From Salibacterium halotolerans (GTDB lineage: Bacteria > Bacillota > Bacilli > Bacillales > Marinococcaceae), in the NCBI RefSeq assembly GCF_900115625.1, contig NZ_FOXD01000015.1:1-64000 (forward strand): a stretch of DNA of 64,000 nt. Direction: 5' to 3'. Numbering within the stretch: the first letter of the stretch is position 1; each line of letters starts with the position of its first letter. Both the position numbers and the translations under genes were made by a program. This document shows positions 36,721 through 44,359 of this stretch, piece after piece. The notes under the pieces are model-generated. The model made no database searches and was not told the origin of the DNA. It was given only the letters and a program-made list of their open reading frames with translations.

Positions 36721-36850
36721 CGCTTTTGCAGCCATCACCGTATCCGCTCGTTTTCGCTGCGGTTTCGCTTGTTTTCGACACAATGTCGCTCGTTTTCGAC
36801 AAAACTTCGCCTGCAACCGACAATATTTCGCTCGAATCAGGCGGTGTTTC
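36721..36850. repeat. 21-bp periodic direct repeat array, word CGCTCGTTTTCGACA
   Basis: Copies of CGCTYGTTTTCGACA (degenerate) start at 36745, 36766, 36787, 36808 and 36829, exactly 21 bases apart and in one orientation. A looser copy lies at 36721. The array lies between divergent genes. It has the same period as the array at 9648 but an unrelated word. Confidence 0.78.
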
Positions 36851-36878
36851 ATCTTTGTAGATGCTGGAAGAAAAATCA

Positions 36879-36907
36879 TGTACAATAGCGGAAGCGCTTT
36901 ATATTAT
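36879..36907 (+). promoter_or_regulatory. Candidate promoter with embedded cre-like site
   Basis: TGTACA (36879-36884), 17 bases, TATTAT (36902-36907). The spacer contains GGAAGCGCTTTA, which fits the CcpA cre pattern, so catabolite control of the aldo/keto reductase gene is possible. Confidence 0.5.
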
Positions 36908-36928
36908 ATGAAACAAGGTGGTGCATGG

Positions 36929-37915
36929 ATGATGAAATACCGTCAGCTTGGAAATACGGACCTGAACGTTAGTGAAATCAGTTTCGGCACCTGGGCCATA
37001 GGCGGTGCCTGGGGTTCAACCAATGACACGGAAGCCTTAAAAGGACTGGAACGGGCCATGGAAGCCGGCGTGAATTTTTTCGACACCGCGGATGTGTACG
37101 GAGACGGCCGCAGCGAAGAACTTCTAGCCAAAGCAACGAAGGGGCGCGAAGATGAGATTCATATCGCGAGCAAATTCTGCCGTGCCGGGGACATCGATGA
37201 GCCTGACACCTACTCCGAAAAAAACGTGCGGGCCTGGCTCGAAAACAGTCTGCGCCGTCTTGGCCGGGAGCGGCTTGATCTCTATCAGATCCACTGCCCG
37301 CCCAAACATATTCTCGAAGACGGTCGTGTATTTGACGTGCTTGATAAGCTGCAGCAGGAAGGGAAAATCCGCTATTACGGTGTCAGCGTGGAGACGGTGG
37401 AGGAAGGTCTGATCTGCCTGGATCAGCCGAACGTTCGGGCCTTGCAGGTCATCTTTAATATCTTCCGCCAGAAACCTTTGGAAGAACTTCTTCCGAAAGC
37501 CAAACAGCAGGGCGTCGGCATTCTGACCAGGGTTCCACTTGCAAGCGGCCTCTTGACCGGCAAATTCACGGCCGGGAGCACGTTTGCTGAAGACGACCAC
37601 CGGAACTTCAACCGGGAAGGGAAAGCTTTCAATGTAGGGGAAACGTTTGCCGGCCTTCCTTTTGAAAAAGGGGTGGAACTCAGCCGATCCCTTGAGTGGA
37701 TTGCAAAAGGACGCGGATCCATGACAAGAGGAGCGCTAAAATGGATTCTTGAGCACGACGAAGTAACGTGCGTGATTCCAGGCTTTAAATCGATGGAACA
37801 GGTGGAGGACAACCTGCAGGCTGAAGAAAGTGCTTCTTATACTGAAGAAGAAATGCAGAAGCTCCGCAGGATATATGAAGAGGATGTGCTGCCCTATATC
37901 CAGGGGGCCTATTAA
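36929..37915 (+). CDS. Aldo/keto reductase
   Basis: NADPH-dependent (alpha/beta)8-barrel oxidoreductase of 328 residues. The catalytic tetrad is visible as Asp in FFDTADVYG, Tyr of VYG, a Lys in ASKFC and His in YQIHCPP. A cofactor segment lies near GALKWILEHDEV. It belongs to the YghZ/IolS-like group by its N-terminal KYRQLGNTDLNVSEISFGTW. The substrate is not readable. The start at 36929 (ATG-ATG) has AAGGTGGT six bases upstream. Confidence 0.87.
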   Translation: MMKYRQLGNTDLNVSEISFGTWAIGGAWGSTNDTEALKGLERAMEAGVNFFDTADVYGDGRSEELLAKATKGREDEIHIASKFCRAGDIDEPDTYSEKNVRAWLENSLRRLGRERLDLYQIHCPPKHILEDGRVFDVLDKLQQEGKIRYYGVSVETVEEGLICLDQPNVRALQVIFNIFRQKPLEELLPKAKQQGVGILTRVPLASGLLTGKFTAGSTFAEDDHRNFNREGKAFNVGETFAGLPFEKGVELSRSLEWIAKGRGSMTRGALKWILEHDEVTCVIPGFKSMEQVEDNLQAEESASYTEEEMQKLRRIYEEDVLPYIQGAY

Positions 37916-37930
37916 AAATAGACGGTCATA

Positions 37931-37965
37931 CAAAATCTGCCCGGTTCGTTCCGGAGCAGATTTTG
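37931..37965. terminator. Bidirectional terminator between the aldo/keto reductase and sortase genes
   Basis: A perfect 10-bp stem CAAAATCTGC / GCAGATTTTG (37931-37940 with 37956-37965). A- and T-rich flanks serve both convergent genes. Confidence 0.7.
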
Positions 37966-37966
37966 C

Positions 37967-38605
37967 TTATTCATTTAATTTTCCCTGGACGATCAAACGA
38001 TTCACCGGGTTTTTCATCGGAGAGCAGGTTATCAGCGTAATGACTTTTTTTCCATTCGTATCCTGCCGCAGCACGGAGGTGTCGGAAGGGTCCACGACCT
38101 TGGTCTGAAATACGGTGTAGAAATAGGTTCCGCTTTTCGTCTCTACTTCTATCGCGTCTCCTTTCTCCACTTCATTCAAACGGTTAAACATGCGGCCGTA
38201 TGTGTGGCTGCGGTGGGCGGCCACCGCGCTGTTTCCTTTTGCTCCCAGCGCAGCTGTCCCGGCAAGATGGCCGGCAGCTACCTCAAGGGCAGCCGCGGAG
38301 GCATCCTCTGCTACCGGTAGCTCCGCTTCAATGGCAGGAATCCGGAGCACACCAACAGTCTCTGTTTTTCCTTCCGGACTTTCCGGGGGAGGAGGTTCGG
38401 GTGCCTCTTCCGTCTCTTCCTGCTCAAAAATATGTTCCAATTCTTCGTAATCCCGTCCTGCTCTGGTGTTCACCTGTGATGCTTCAGCAGTCTCCCACTG
38501 TTCCAGCAGTTCCGCCTGCCGGGAATCGGCCATCCATTCGTTCACATGCGGATAAAACAGCAGGAAGATTCCCGCGAGAACAAGAAGAAAGGCGACCGGT
38601 TTCAT
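37967..38605 (-). CDS. srtD: Class D sortase
   Basis: Membrane-anchored transpeptidase of 212 residues that links LPxTG proteins to the cell wall. An N-terminal membrane segment (3-19) is followed by an acidic/proline linker (about 60-80) and a sortase beta-barrel with catalytic His131 (AAHRSHTYG), Cys194 (TLITCSP) and Arg203 (NRLIV). This is the compact class D layout, as in B. subtilis YhcS. It overlaps the stop of the LPQTG-protein gene by four bases, so that protein is its obvious substrate. Confidence 0.9.
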   Translation of the reverse strand: MKPVAFLLVLAGIFLLFYPHVNEWMADSRQAELLEQWETAEASQVNTRAGRDYEELEHIFEQEETEEAPEPPPPESPEGKTETVGVLRIPAIEAELPVAEDASAAALEVAAGHLAGTAALGAKGNSAVAAHRSHTYGRMFNRLNEVEKGDAIEVETKSGTYFYTVFQTKVVDPSDTSVLRQDTNGKKVITLITCSPMKNPVNRLIVQGKLNE

Positions 38606-39600
38606 GGTTCTCTTCTCCTTCTAAACACAAACGGCGCGGCAATGGACGATACTCTGCCATATAAATAGATGCCGGCAGCAATACTGACAAGTCCCGCCGC
38701 ATAAAACAGTAAATTTCCATGCTCACCTGTCTGCGGCAGCGTAGGTCCGGGACGGTCACTGCCGCCGGGAACTGTCGTCTCATTATCGCCGGGCTCCTCT
38801 GGATCATTTGGTTCATCTGCATTCGGTACACCCGGTTCTTCAGGTGTTGCGGGACGTTCCGGATTGTCCGGAATGTACGGGGTGTCCGGATTGTCCGGAT
38901 CTTTCACTGGGTGATCCGGGTCCGCGGGCTCCCCGGTTTCCGGTTCTTCCGGTGCCCCGTTATCCGGCTCCGAAGGCGTTTCTTGATCGTCAGAATCTCC
39001 CGGATTTCCGGTGTCACCCGGATCGCCGGTATCACGGTCCGGGTTTCCGGACCCACCGTCTGAATCATTGCCGCCATTTCCGTCATCGTCTTCTTCGCTG
39101 TTTTCATCATCGTCCGGCGGAGTATTCACCTGCCGTGCCTTCACTATCACGGACACACCGGTGGAAAGCCCCTGATACTCATTCCCGCTCTCTTCGGGAA
39201 AACGGACTTTAAATGTCACCGGCAGATCTTCCTCCTTTTCCAGCACCCCCATATCAATCGTTTCGACCCCTTCGAAACTTCCTTCATACTTCTGTTCACC
39301 GTCTGCCTGGACAGTTACCTGCAGATTTTCAAAGAACATGATTGATTCTTCTTCCCGGTCCTGCTGCTTTTCTTCTTCCCTTTTCAAGGTAAGGACATAT
39401 TCGATATCATCCTCACTGACATTTTCCACCGTAATCCCCGTTTCAAAGGAATGACCCGGAGCAAAGGGACCGACGTCTTTCATGAAGCGACTGTCCTCCA
39501 GCTCCACCAGTTCCCCGGCAGCCGCTGTATTGGAAGAGAATAGACATAACAGCGCCGCCCCGGTCAGCAGGGACGACGCTTTTGTCCATATTTTCATCAT
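38602..39600 (-). CDS. LPQTG cell-wall-anchored protein with a TasA/CalY-like beta domain
   Basis: A 332-residue precursor. It has a conventional Sec signal peptide (about 5-28, ending TAAA), then a beta-sandwich-like domain to about residue 160. A long, disordered Pro/Asp/Glu/Gly/Asn region spans the wall (repeats around DNPDTP, EEPG, GDTG). The sorting signal is LPQTG, a hydrophobic stretch and RRRREP. The N-terminal domain pattern (APGHSFETGITVENVSEDDI, later NEYQGLSTGVSV) resembles TasA/camelysin-type domains; this is inference from pattern. The ATG at 39600 has GGGGGGAT upstream. Probable wall anchor of the fibre encoded upstream. Confidence 0.82.
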   Translation of the reverse strand: MMKIWTKASSLLTGAALLCLFSSNTAAAGELVELEDSRFMKDVGPFAPGHSFETGITVENVSEDDIEYVLTLKREEEKQQDREEESIMFFENLQVTVQADGEQKYEGSFEGVETIDMGVLEKEEDLPVTFKVRFPEESGNEYQGLSTGVSVIVKARQVNTPPDDDENSEEDDDGNGGNDSDGGSGNPDRDTGDPGDTGNPGDSDDQETPSEPDNGAPEEPETGEPADPDHPVKDPDNPDTPYIPDNPERPATPEEPGVPNADEPNDPEEPGDNETTVPGGSDRPGPTLPQTGEHGNLLFYAAGLVSIAAGIYLYGRVSSIAAPFVFRRRREP

Positions 39601-39623
39601 CTCACGATCCCCCCGTTTTTTAT

Positions 39624-40157
39624 TCAACTGTCAAAGCTCCGGGGCTTGTAACGGACATATTTCTTCCGCAGCCCCAAGACTTTGAGAACCGTTTTGTAGT
39701 ATTTCCCTAAAGCTATAAAACCAAGCAGCGTGGCACCGGTAATGATCCCGTATCCGCCTGCCATCTGTTCTATCAACCAGCCGGCTGAGGGGATGTGAAA
39801 GAGATAAATACCTTTCACCTGCTCCGGGGGAACCAATGCACCATCTTCCAGTGCATTGGCATCTCCTTTCGTACGGAATCCTTCCTCGGTTATCTGCGTC
39901 ACACGGTGGGTGACGCTCACCTCATTTTGTTCATACATAAGAACAGAACCGATCCGGATGGCTCCCGTTTCTTTCATAAATAATAGATCTCCTTTAGAAA
40001 ACGTCGGTTCCATGCTGCCGGATGCTGCTTTCACCGGCTGCAGACCGAATATCTTCGGCATATCACCGGGATGCTGGATCGTAAAGAAAACGAGATAGAC
40101 AGCCAGAACAAACGTGCCGATACTAAGCAGCGCCAACAGTTTTTTCAGCAGCTTCAT
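39624..40157 (-). CDS. Signal peptidase I, SipW type (second copy)
   Basis: ER-type (archaeal/eukaryotic-like) signal peptidase of 177 residues. The catalytic Ser48 is in SGSMEPTF and His84 in VTHRV replaces the lysine of ordinary bacterial SPases, the mark of SipW. It has an N-terminal membrane segment and a second near the C-terminus. SipW matures TasA and TapA in B. subtilis. Here it sits between the TapA-like and LPQTG genes; its start overlaps the TapA-like stop by four bases. Confidence 0.88.
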   Translation of the reverse strand: MKLLKKLLALLSIGTFVLAVYLVFFTIQHPGDMPKIFGLQPVKAASGSMEPTFSKGDLLFMKETGAIRIGSVLMYEQNEVSVTHRVTQITEEGFRTKGDANALEDGALVPPEQVKGIYLFHIPSAGWLIEQMAGGYGIITGATLLGFIALGKYYKTVLKVLGLRKKYVRYKPRSFDS

Positions 40158-41461
40158 TGGTCCTTATCCTTTTTGTCTGCTTTTTTTCTGTCTTTATCAA
40201 CTTTGGATGCTTTGTCTTCGTCCGGGCGGTTTTCCCGCTCCTTGTCTTCCTTTTTATCTTTGTCTTTGCCGTTGTCTTCCTTTTCCTTCTCATCCTTATC
40301 ATCTTCATCCCTGGAGCTTTTGTCGTCTTCTACACTTTTTGTTCCTTCATCCGGAGGGTCTTCTTCTCTTGCATTTTGATTTTCCTGGTTGTTATTCTCT
40401 TCTTCCTTACTTTCATTTCCATTGTCATCCGTTGTTGGTGCCTCTTTATCACCATCACCTCCGGACGGTTCCTGTTTTTCATCGTCTTCCTTTACGCCCT
40501 TATTTGGAGATTTACTTTCTTCTCCGGCAGCGTGGTTCTCTTCCTCACTGCCCTCTTCGGAGCCGGTGGTATCTTCCGCATTTTCTCCGGTATTACCGGA
40601 ATCACTGTTACCAGCATCCGTGTACCCACTTTCTCCACCTGTGCTCTCATCGGAGCCGGCCCCTTCGGACTCTTGGGCATTGTCTCCGCTGTTTTCAGCA
40701 CCATTATTGCCGCTTTCGGCATTTTCGTTTTCTTCTTCTTTTTCATCCGTGCTGCCCTCTGATCCGGGGTTTTCCGATTCCGAGGTATCTTCCGTATTCT
40801 CTCCGCTGCTTTCGGAACCGCTGTTTTCTTCTGTGCTTTCATCTGAATCTGGTTCCTTCGAGGAGTGTTCTCCGGATTCGTCAGGACTGCTTCCCGATTC
40901 CTCCCCGGACTCTTCTGTGTTGTCTTCCTCACTATTTTTTTGTTCTTCTTCGGTGGTTTCTTCTTCCTTCTTGTTCTCTTTTTCTTCTTTTTTCTTCTCT
41001 TCTTCTACTTTTTCTTTAGGAGGCGGGTTGTGGACTTTCACGCGGATTGTCTCTTCGAACTTTCCATTAAAAGCGGAAATATTAAAATACACCCATTGAT
41101 TATTGCAATGGACTCCTTCCCGGTGATTTGTCACAAACCCGGCTGACGCTGAATCTTTCGCCGGAATAACGAGGCGATCCACTCCGGGCGTAATGCGGTA
41201 GTTATTTTTCTTATGTGCTTTCTGTCCAGCTTCAATCCTTACGTCATCAGCATCTACCTGTGTTTTGTTTCTCACTGTCAGCGTAACAGCGCATCCGTTG
41301 ACCTTCTCCTTAATGTCCAGACCATCTGCCGGGACAAACGCCCGGACGGAGCTGGGGGAACTTTTTGTTGCCGTCGAAAAATAGGAATAAGTACTGAATC
41401 CATCCAACACGCATGCAATGATAAACAGGCTTACCACAAATAGGGATAACCAGCCTTTCAA
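40154..41461 (-). CDS. TapA-like secreted protein with a long acidic low-complexity tail
   Basis: A 435-residue precursor. A SipW-type signal segment (about 1-32, with FSTYSYFST after the hydrophobic core) is followed by a small domain (about 40-147) holding two cysteines (57 and 119) and KFEETIRVKVHNPPP at its end. The remaining about 285 residues are almost only Glu, Ser, Asp, Lys, Asn and Gly. B. subtilis TapA has the same plan (signal, Cys-containing domain, acidic repetitive tail) but a tail of only tens of residues. I call it TapA-like by layout, not by proven homology. It may nucleate or anchor the fibre; the tail could bind cations or span the wall. Confidence 0.65.
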   Translation of the reverse strand: MKGWLSLFVVSLFIIACVLDGFSTYSYFSTATKSSPSSVRAFVPADGLDIKEKVNGCAVTLTVRNKTQVDADDVRIEAGQKAHKKNNYRITPGVDRLVIPAKDSASAGFVTNHREGVHCNNQWVYFNISAFNGKFEETIRVKVHNPPPKEKVEEEKKKEEKENKKEEETTEEEQKNSEEDNTEESGEESGSSPDESGEHSSKEPDSDESTEENSGSESSGENTEDTSESENPGSEGSTDEKEEENENAESGNNGAENSGDNAQESEGAGSDESTGGESGYTDAGNSDSGNTGENAEDTTGSEEGSEEENHAAGEESKSPNKGVKEDDEKQEPSGGDGDKEAPTTDDNGNESKEEENNNQENQNAREEDPPDEGTKSVEDDKSSRDEDDKDEKEKEDNGKDKDKKEDKERENRPDEDKASKVDKDRKKADKKDKDQ

Positions 41462-41498
41462 CGTACAGCACCTCCATTCTTTGATCGCGATAAAGAAC

Positions 41499-41523
41499 GG
41501 AGCAGCTGGAAACCAGCTGCTCC
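41499..41523 (-). terminator. Internal hairpin between the TasA-like and TapA-like genes
   Basis: A perfect 11-bp stem GGAGCAGCTGG / CCAGCTGCTCC with a 3-base loop is followed on the minus strand only by GTTCTTTAT, a poor T-tract. It probably allows partial read-through or protects the 3' end of the upstream message. Confidence 0.6.
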
Positions 41524-41546
41524 TTGTTTACAGCTTATCTACCTGA

Positions 41547-42176
41547 TTATTCGTCTTCCGGGTATTCCGCATTTTCAACAGTCTGCTTGCCGTCTACACG
41601 GAGCGTACCTGTTACCGAGGAATCCTGATACGCATTGCCGGCTTCCTGATCGAGGTAGACGTCAAAGCTTACGGTCACGGCATCGCCCGGCTGCATATCC
41701 TCCTGGAAACCATTTTCTTCACTACGGAACCATTCATTGATTGGAGCGTCTATTTCATTAGCATTTTTCCACTCACTCTGCCCGCTCCAGTCCACGCTTC
41801 CGGTACGTTCCAGATTCATACGGATTTTATAGTCATTGCCGTCAGCACCATCAATGCCGTTTGTTTCCACATCCAGCATGAGACGGGGATCGAGCGCGAG
41901 ATTACCATCGTTTTCAAATGTGATGGCATTTCCTTCAGCCATATACTCTCCGGGATTATTTTCCGCGGTGCCTACAGTTACCGGCTGCAGAAGCTGACCT
42001 TCTGTACTGAAGACTCTCTCTTCAGTTATATCAGTCAGCGAGAGTGTTCCTGCCTGCACCTCACTTGATCCTGTTTCCTGACTTTCGGTGAACCATGAGA
42101 ATGTGCCGAATCCTGCCCCTGCTGCCATGACTCCTGCCAAAGATGTTGCGATAAGTGCCTTTTTTGTTTTGTTCAT
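41547..42176 (-). CDS. TasA/CalY (camelysin)-family fibre protein
   Basis: Secreted 209-residue protein with the SipW-type signal (KKALIATSLAGVMAAGAG then FGTFSWFTE) followed by the TasA/camelysin beta-sandwich pattern (SEVQAGTLSLTD, an ENDGNLALDPRLML strand pair, and QPGDAVTVSFDVYLD with a terminal TGTLRVDG). Such proteins polymerise into matrix fibres outside the cell. It is flanked by a SipW-type peptidase on each side of the locus, and a good ribosome-binding site (GAGGAGG) precedes the ATG. Probable major subunit of the fibre. Confidence 0.85.
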   Translation of the reverse strand: MNKTKKALIATSLAGVMAAGAGFGTFSWFTESQETGSSEVQAGTLSLTDITEERVFSTEGQLLQPVTVGTAENNPGEYMAEGNAITFENDGNLALDPRLMLDVETNGIDGADGNDYKIRMNLERTGSVDWSGQSEWKNANEIDAPINEWFRSEENGFQEDMQPGDAVTVSFDVYLDQEAGNAYQDSSVTGTLRVDGKQTVENAEYPEDE

Positions 42177-42322
42177 TTTTCTTCCTCCTCATTAATTAAG
42201 TACATGTTTTTGACTCTTTTCCTGTCCCCGGTGAACCTTGGTGTACCTGTTTACCATTGATAAATAATAGCCGGATGCGGCTTTGCTGCTTTTTCACCTC
42301 CTTCATAGAGTTAACGTTCACG

Positions 42323-42865
42323 CTATACTGTCTGTTCGGACTTTTTGTCCCGTCCCAATCGTTCGTAAATCTCGATACCGATATAAGCGAATACAGGAAG
42401 AATAATAAACAGGATGATTCCGGCCGGACTGCCGAAGAACTGTGCCAGATGACCGCCGTAAGGAAGAGAAAACTGCATTTTCCCAATTAGCTGTGCGCCG
42501 GTGACAGCCGTATCATCTTTTACATTGTTGTTGTCTCCCTGTGTCACAAAAGCGGCCTCGTCCTGCTTCCCGGCGATTTCAACAACACGGTGGGTAATGA
42601 TTTCCTCTTCTTCGTTATAAAAGGAAATGACATCTCCTGTCTGAATGTCCGAGGGATTTGTCTGTTTGGTCAGAATCATATCTCCCGCCGAAAAAGCAGG
42701 TTCCATGCTGTTTGATAAAACAGTTAATGGGTGATAGCCGAAAACGGAGGGCAGTTCATCCGGATTCATCCTTCCCTGAATCAACAGAAACACCGAGGCG
42801 AGAAAAAGAACGAAAAGCACACCCAGTAAGCTGTTCAAAGCGATTCGCACCATTTTTCCAACCAC
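42323..42865 (-). CDS. sipW: Signal peptidase I, SipW type
   Basis: First gene of the fibre operon, 180 residues. Catalytic Ser53 is in LSNSMEP and His92 in IITHRV, with two membrane segments (about 12-30 and 150-170). It is the classical SipW position next to a TasA-like gene. Having a second SipW-type gene (39624) in the same operon suggests that two different precursors need their own peptidase. The 146 bases to the TasA-like gene carry no ORF I can support. Confidence 0.9.
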   Translation of the reverse strand: MVGKMVRIALNSLLGVLFVLFLASVFLLIQGRMNPDELPSVFGYHPLTVLSNSMEPAFSAGDMILTKQTNPSDIQTGDVISFYNEEEEIITHRVVEIAGKQDEAAFVTQGDNNNVKDDTAVTGAQLIGKMQFSLPYGGHLAQFFGSPAGIILFIILPVFAYIGIEIYERLGRDKKSEQTV

Positions 42866-42886
42866 CCTGCCACCTCCCTTCTTTTT

Positions 42887-43057
42887 GTTCGTTTTATAGA
42901 ATGTAAATGTATTATATAACGAACTAATTCTTTAGCAAAACATGATGAGCATTGATATAGTTCTATATAACGCACATTACCTTTATTTTTCTTTCTTTAT
43001 CTTTAAATTCCTCCTTTTTTAAAATTTATTCCTTCTTTTTTGTTTTATATAATGAAC
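42887..43057. promoter_or_regulatory. Fibre-operon promoter overlapped by repeated operator-like half-sites
   Basis: Minus-strand promoter TTGCTA (42938-42933), 16 bases, TATAAT (42916-42911). An inverted repeat GTTCGTTTTATA (42887-42898) / TATATAACGAAC (42913-42924) covers the -10 and start. Two more copies of the right arm occur at 42964-42975 (TATATAACGCAC) and 43046-43057 (TATATAATGAAC), and ATATAG-TT-CTATAT lies at 42955-42968. The pattern suggests a dimeric repressor that loops or spreads; the divergent peptidase gene may share it. Confidence 0.6.
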
Positions 43058-43163
43058 AATAGGATGTGACTTCTGTTTATGCTTCGAGGGCTTTATTTGT
43101 TGTTCTGCCGGGGTAACGCATATAATAAAAGAAACGTACTGGAGAAAGGATCGGGATACGATT

Positions 43164-44240
43164 ATGAACAGCAAGCACTATGATTTTTTATACGACCTGC
43201 TGCACACCCCGTCGCCTTCGGGCATGGAAGCGGACATTCAGAAGAAATGGCTGCAGTATGTGAAGCCGCATGCACAAAGCTTACATACCGACGGCGCGGG
43301 GAACGCGTCCGCCGTTTATCATCCAGATGCTGCGCTCCGAGTGGCTGTCGCGGGGCACTGTGATGAAATTGGGTTTATGGTGAAGGCGATTGATAACAAT
43401 GGTTTTATTCACGTGGAAAAGGTAGGAGGAATCAACCATAAGCCGGCCATTGGGATGAAAGTAACGATACTCGGTACACACGGCCGTCTGACCGGGGTTT
43501 TTGGTACAAATGCTGAGCATCACGGTGGGGCCAAAGATGATTTCAGTTTTTCCGATTTATTTATTGACTGCGGTGCTACGTCTAAAGAGGAAGTCGAGGC
43601 GTTTATTGCAGCAGGGGATACAGCGGTCTACAAACGCGAACCGGAAGGACTGTTGAACAACCGGATCAGCGGGCGCGGGCTCGACAACCGGACTGGTGCG
43701 TTTATTACGGCGGAGGCTTTCCGGCGCCTTGAAAACCGGCTGCAGCCGGACGTCGGCATGCACGCGGTGAGTACGGTGAATGAAGAAACGAACATGGGCG
43801 GGGCTTATTTTGCCGGAGCAGGCATCGCACCGGATCTTGCCATTGCGGTGGATGTTACGTTCGCGACCGATTATCCGGGCTCCGTTTCGGAAAAAACGAC
43901 CGACGTAAAGCTGGGCGGCGGGCCCGTTCTTGCTAAAGGGGCTCCCATTAACCAGAAAGCAAATGACCTGCTGGAGCAGGCAGCCAAAGCAGCCGGCATC
44001 CCGGTTCAATATGAACTCACGCCCCGTTCCACCGGCACCGATGCGGATCAGCTCCGTAAAACGGCACGCGGCGTTCCGGTTGCGTTGGTTTCGCTTCCGC
44101 TCCGGTATATGCACGCGCCGGTTGAAACCGTGAGTCTGGATGACATCGAACAGGCCATTGAACTGCTCGTCTCGTTTTTCACCCGGCTGAAGGGAAACGA
44201 AAATCTAAAACCCGTTTCTCTCGATGATCTTAAGGATTAA
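43164..44240 (+). CDS. M42 family metallopeptidase
   Basis: Cytosolic tetrahedral aminopeptidase of 358 residues (glutamyl aminopeptidase/FrvX group). Metal ligands are seen in AGHCDEIGF (His/Asp), GRGLDNRTG (bridging Asp), the catalytic VNEETNMGG (Glu pair), and VDVTF (Asp); a late His lies in YMHAPVE. Two paralogues are usual in bacilli; the exact specificity cannot be read. The ribosome-binding site before the ATG is poorly placed. It faces away from the fibre operon across the operator-like region. Confidence 0.88.
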   Translation: MNSKHYDFLYDLLHTPSPSGMEADIQKKWLQYVKPHAQSLHTDGAGNASAVYHPDAALRVAVAGHCDEIGFMVKAIDNNGFIHVEKVGGINHKPAIGMKVTILGTHGRLTGVFGTNAEHHGGAKDDFSFSDLFIDCGATSKEEVEAFIAAGDTAVYKREPEGLLNNRISGRGLDNRTGAFITAEAFRRLENRLQPDVGMHAVSTVNEETNMGGAYFAGAGIAPDLAIAVDVTFATDYPGSVSEKTTDVKLGGGPVLAKGAPINQKANDLLEQAAKAAGIPVQYELTPRSTGTDADQLRKTARGVPVALVSLPLRYMHAPVETVSLDDIEQAIELLVSFFTRLKGNENLKPVSLDDLKD

Positions 44241-44359
44241 GGTGGAACGATTTTTATATAGGACGGTTGACAAGATTTATTTCTCTTTCTCGTGTAAGAT
44301 AAGAGATAGTGTTTTGAACGTACATGTTATTTTTATCTGAAAGGTCGTCTGATATATTT

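Noticed and set aside
40114-41099. Several long plus-strand frames rich in Ser, Leu, Cys and Phe
   Set aside because: They are antisense to the acidic GAA/GAC-rich tail gene; codon bias of the tail removes stops from the other strand.
42196-42486. 96-codon minus-strand frame between sipW and the TasA-like gene
   Set aside because: Most of it overlaps sipW out of frame, and the free part (starting near 42306) has no ribosome-binding site.
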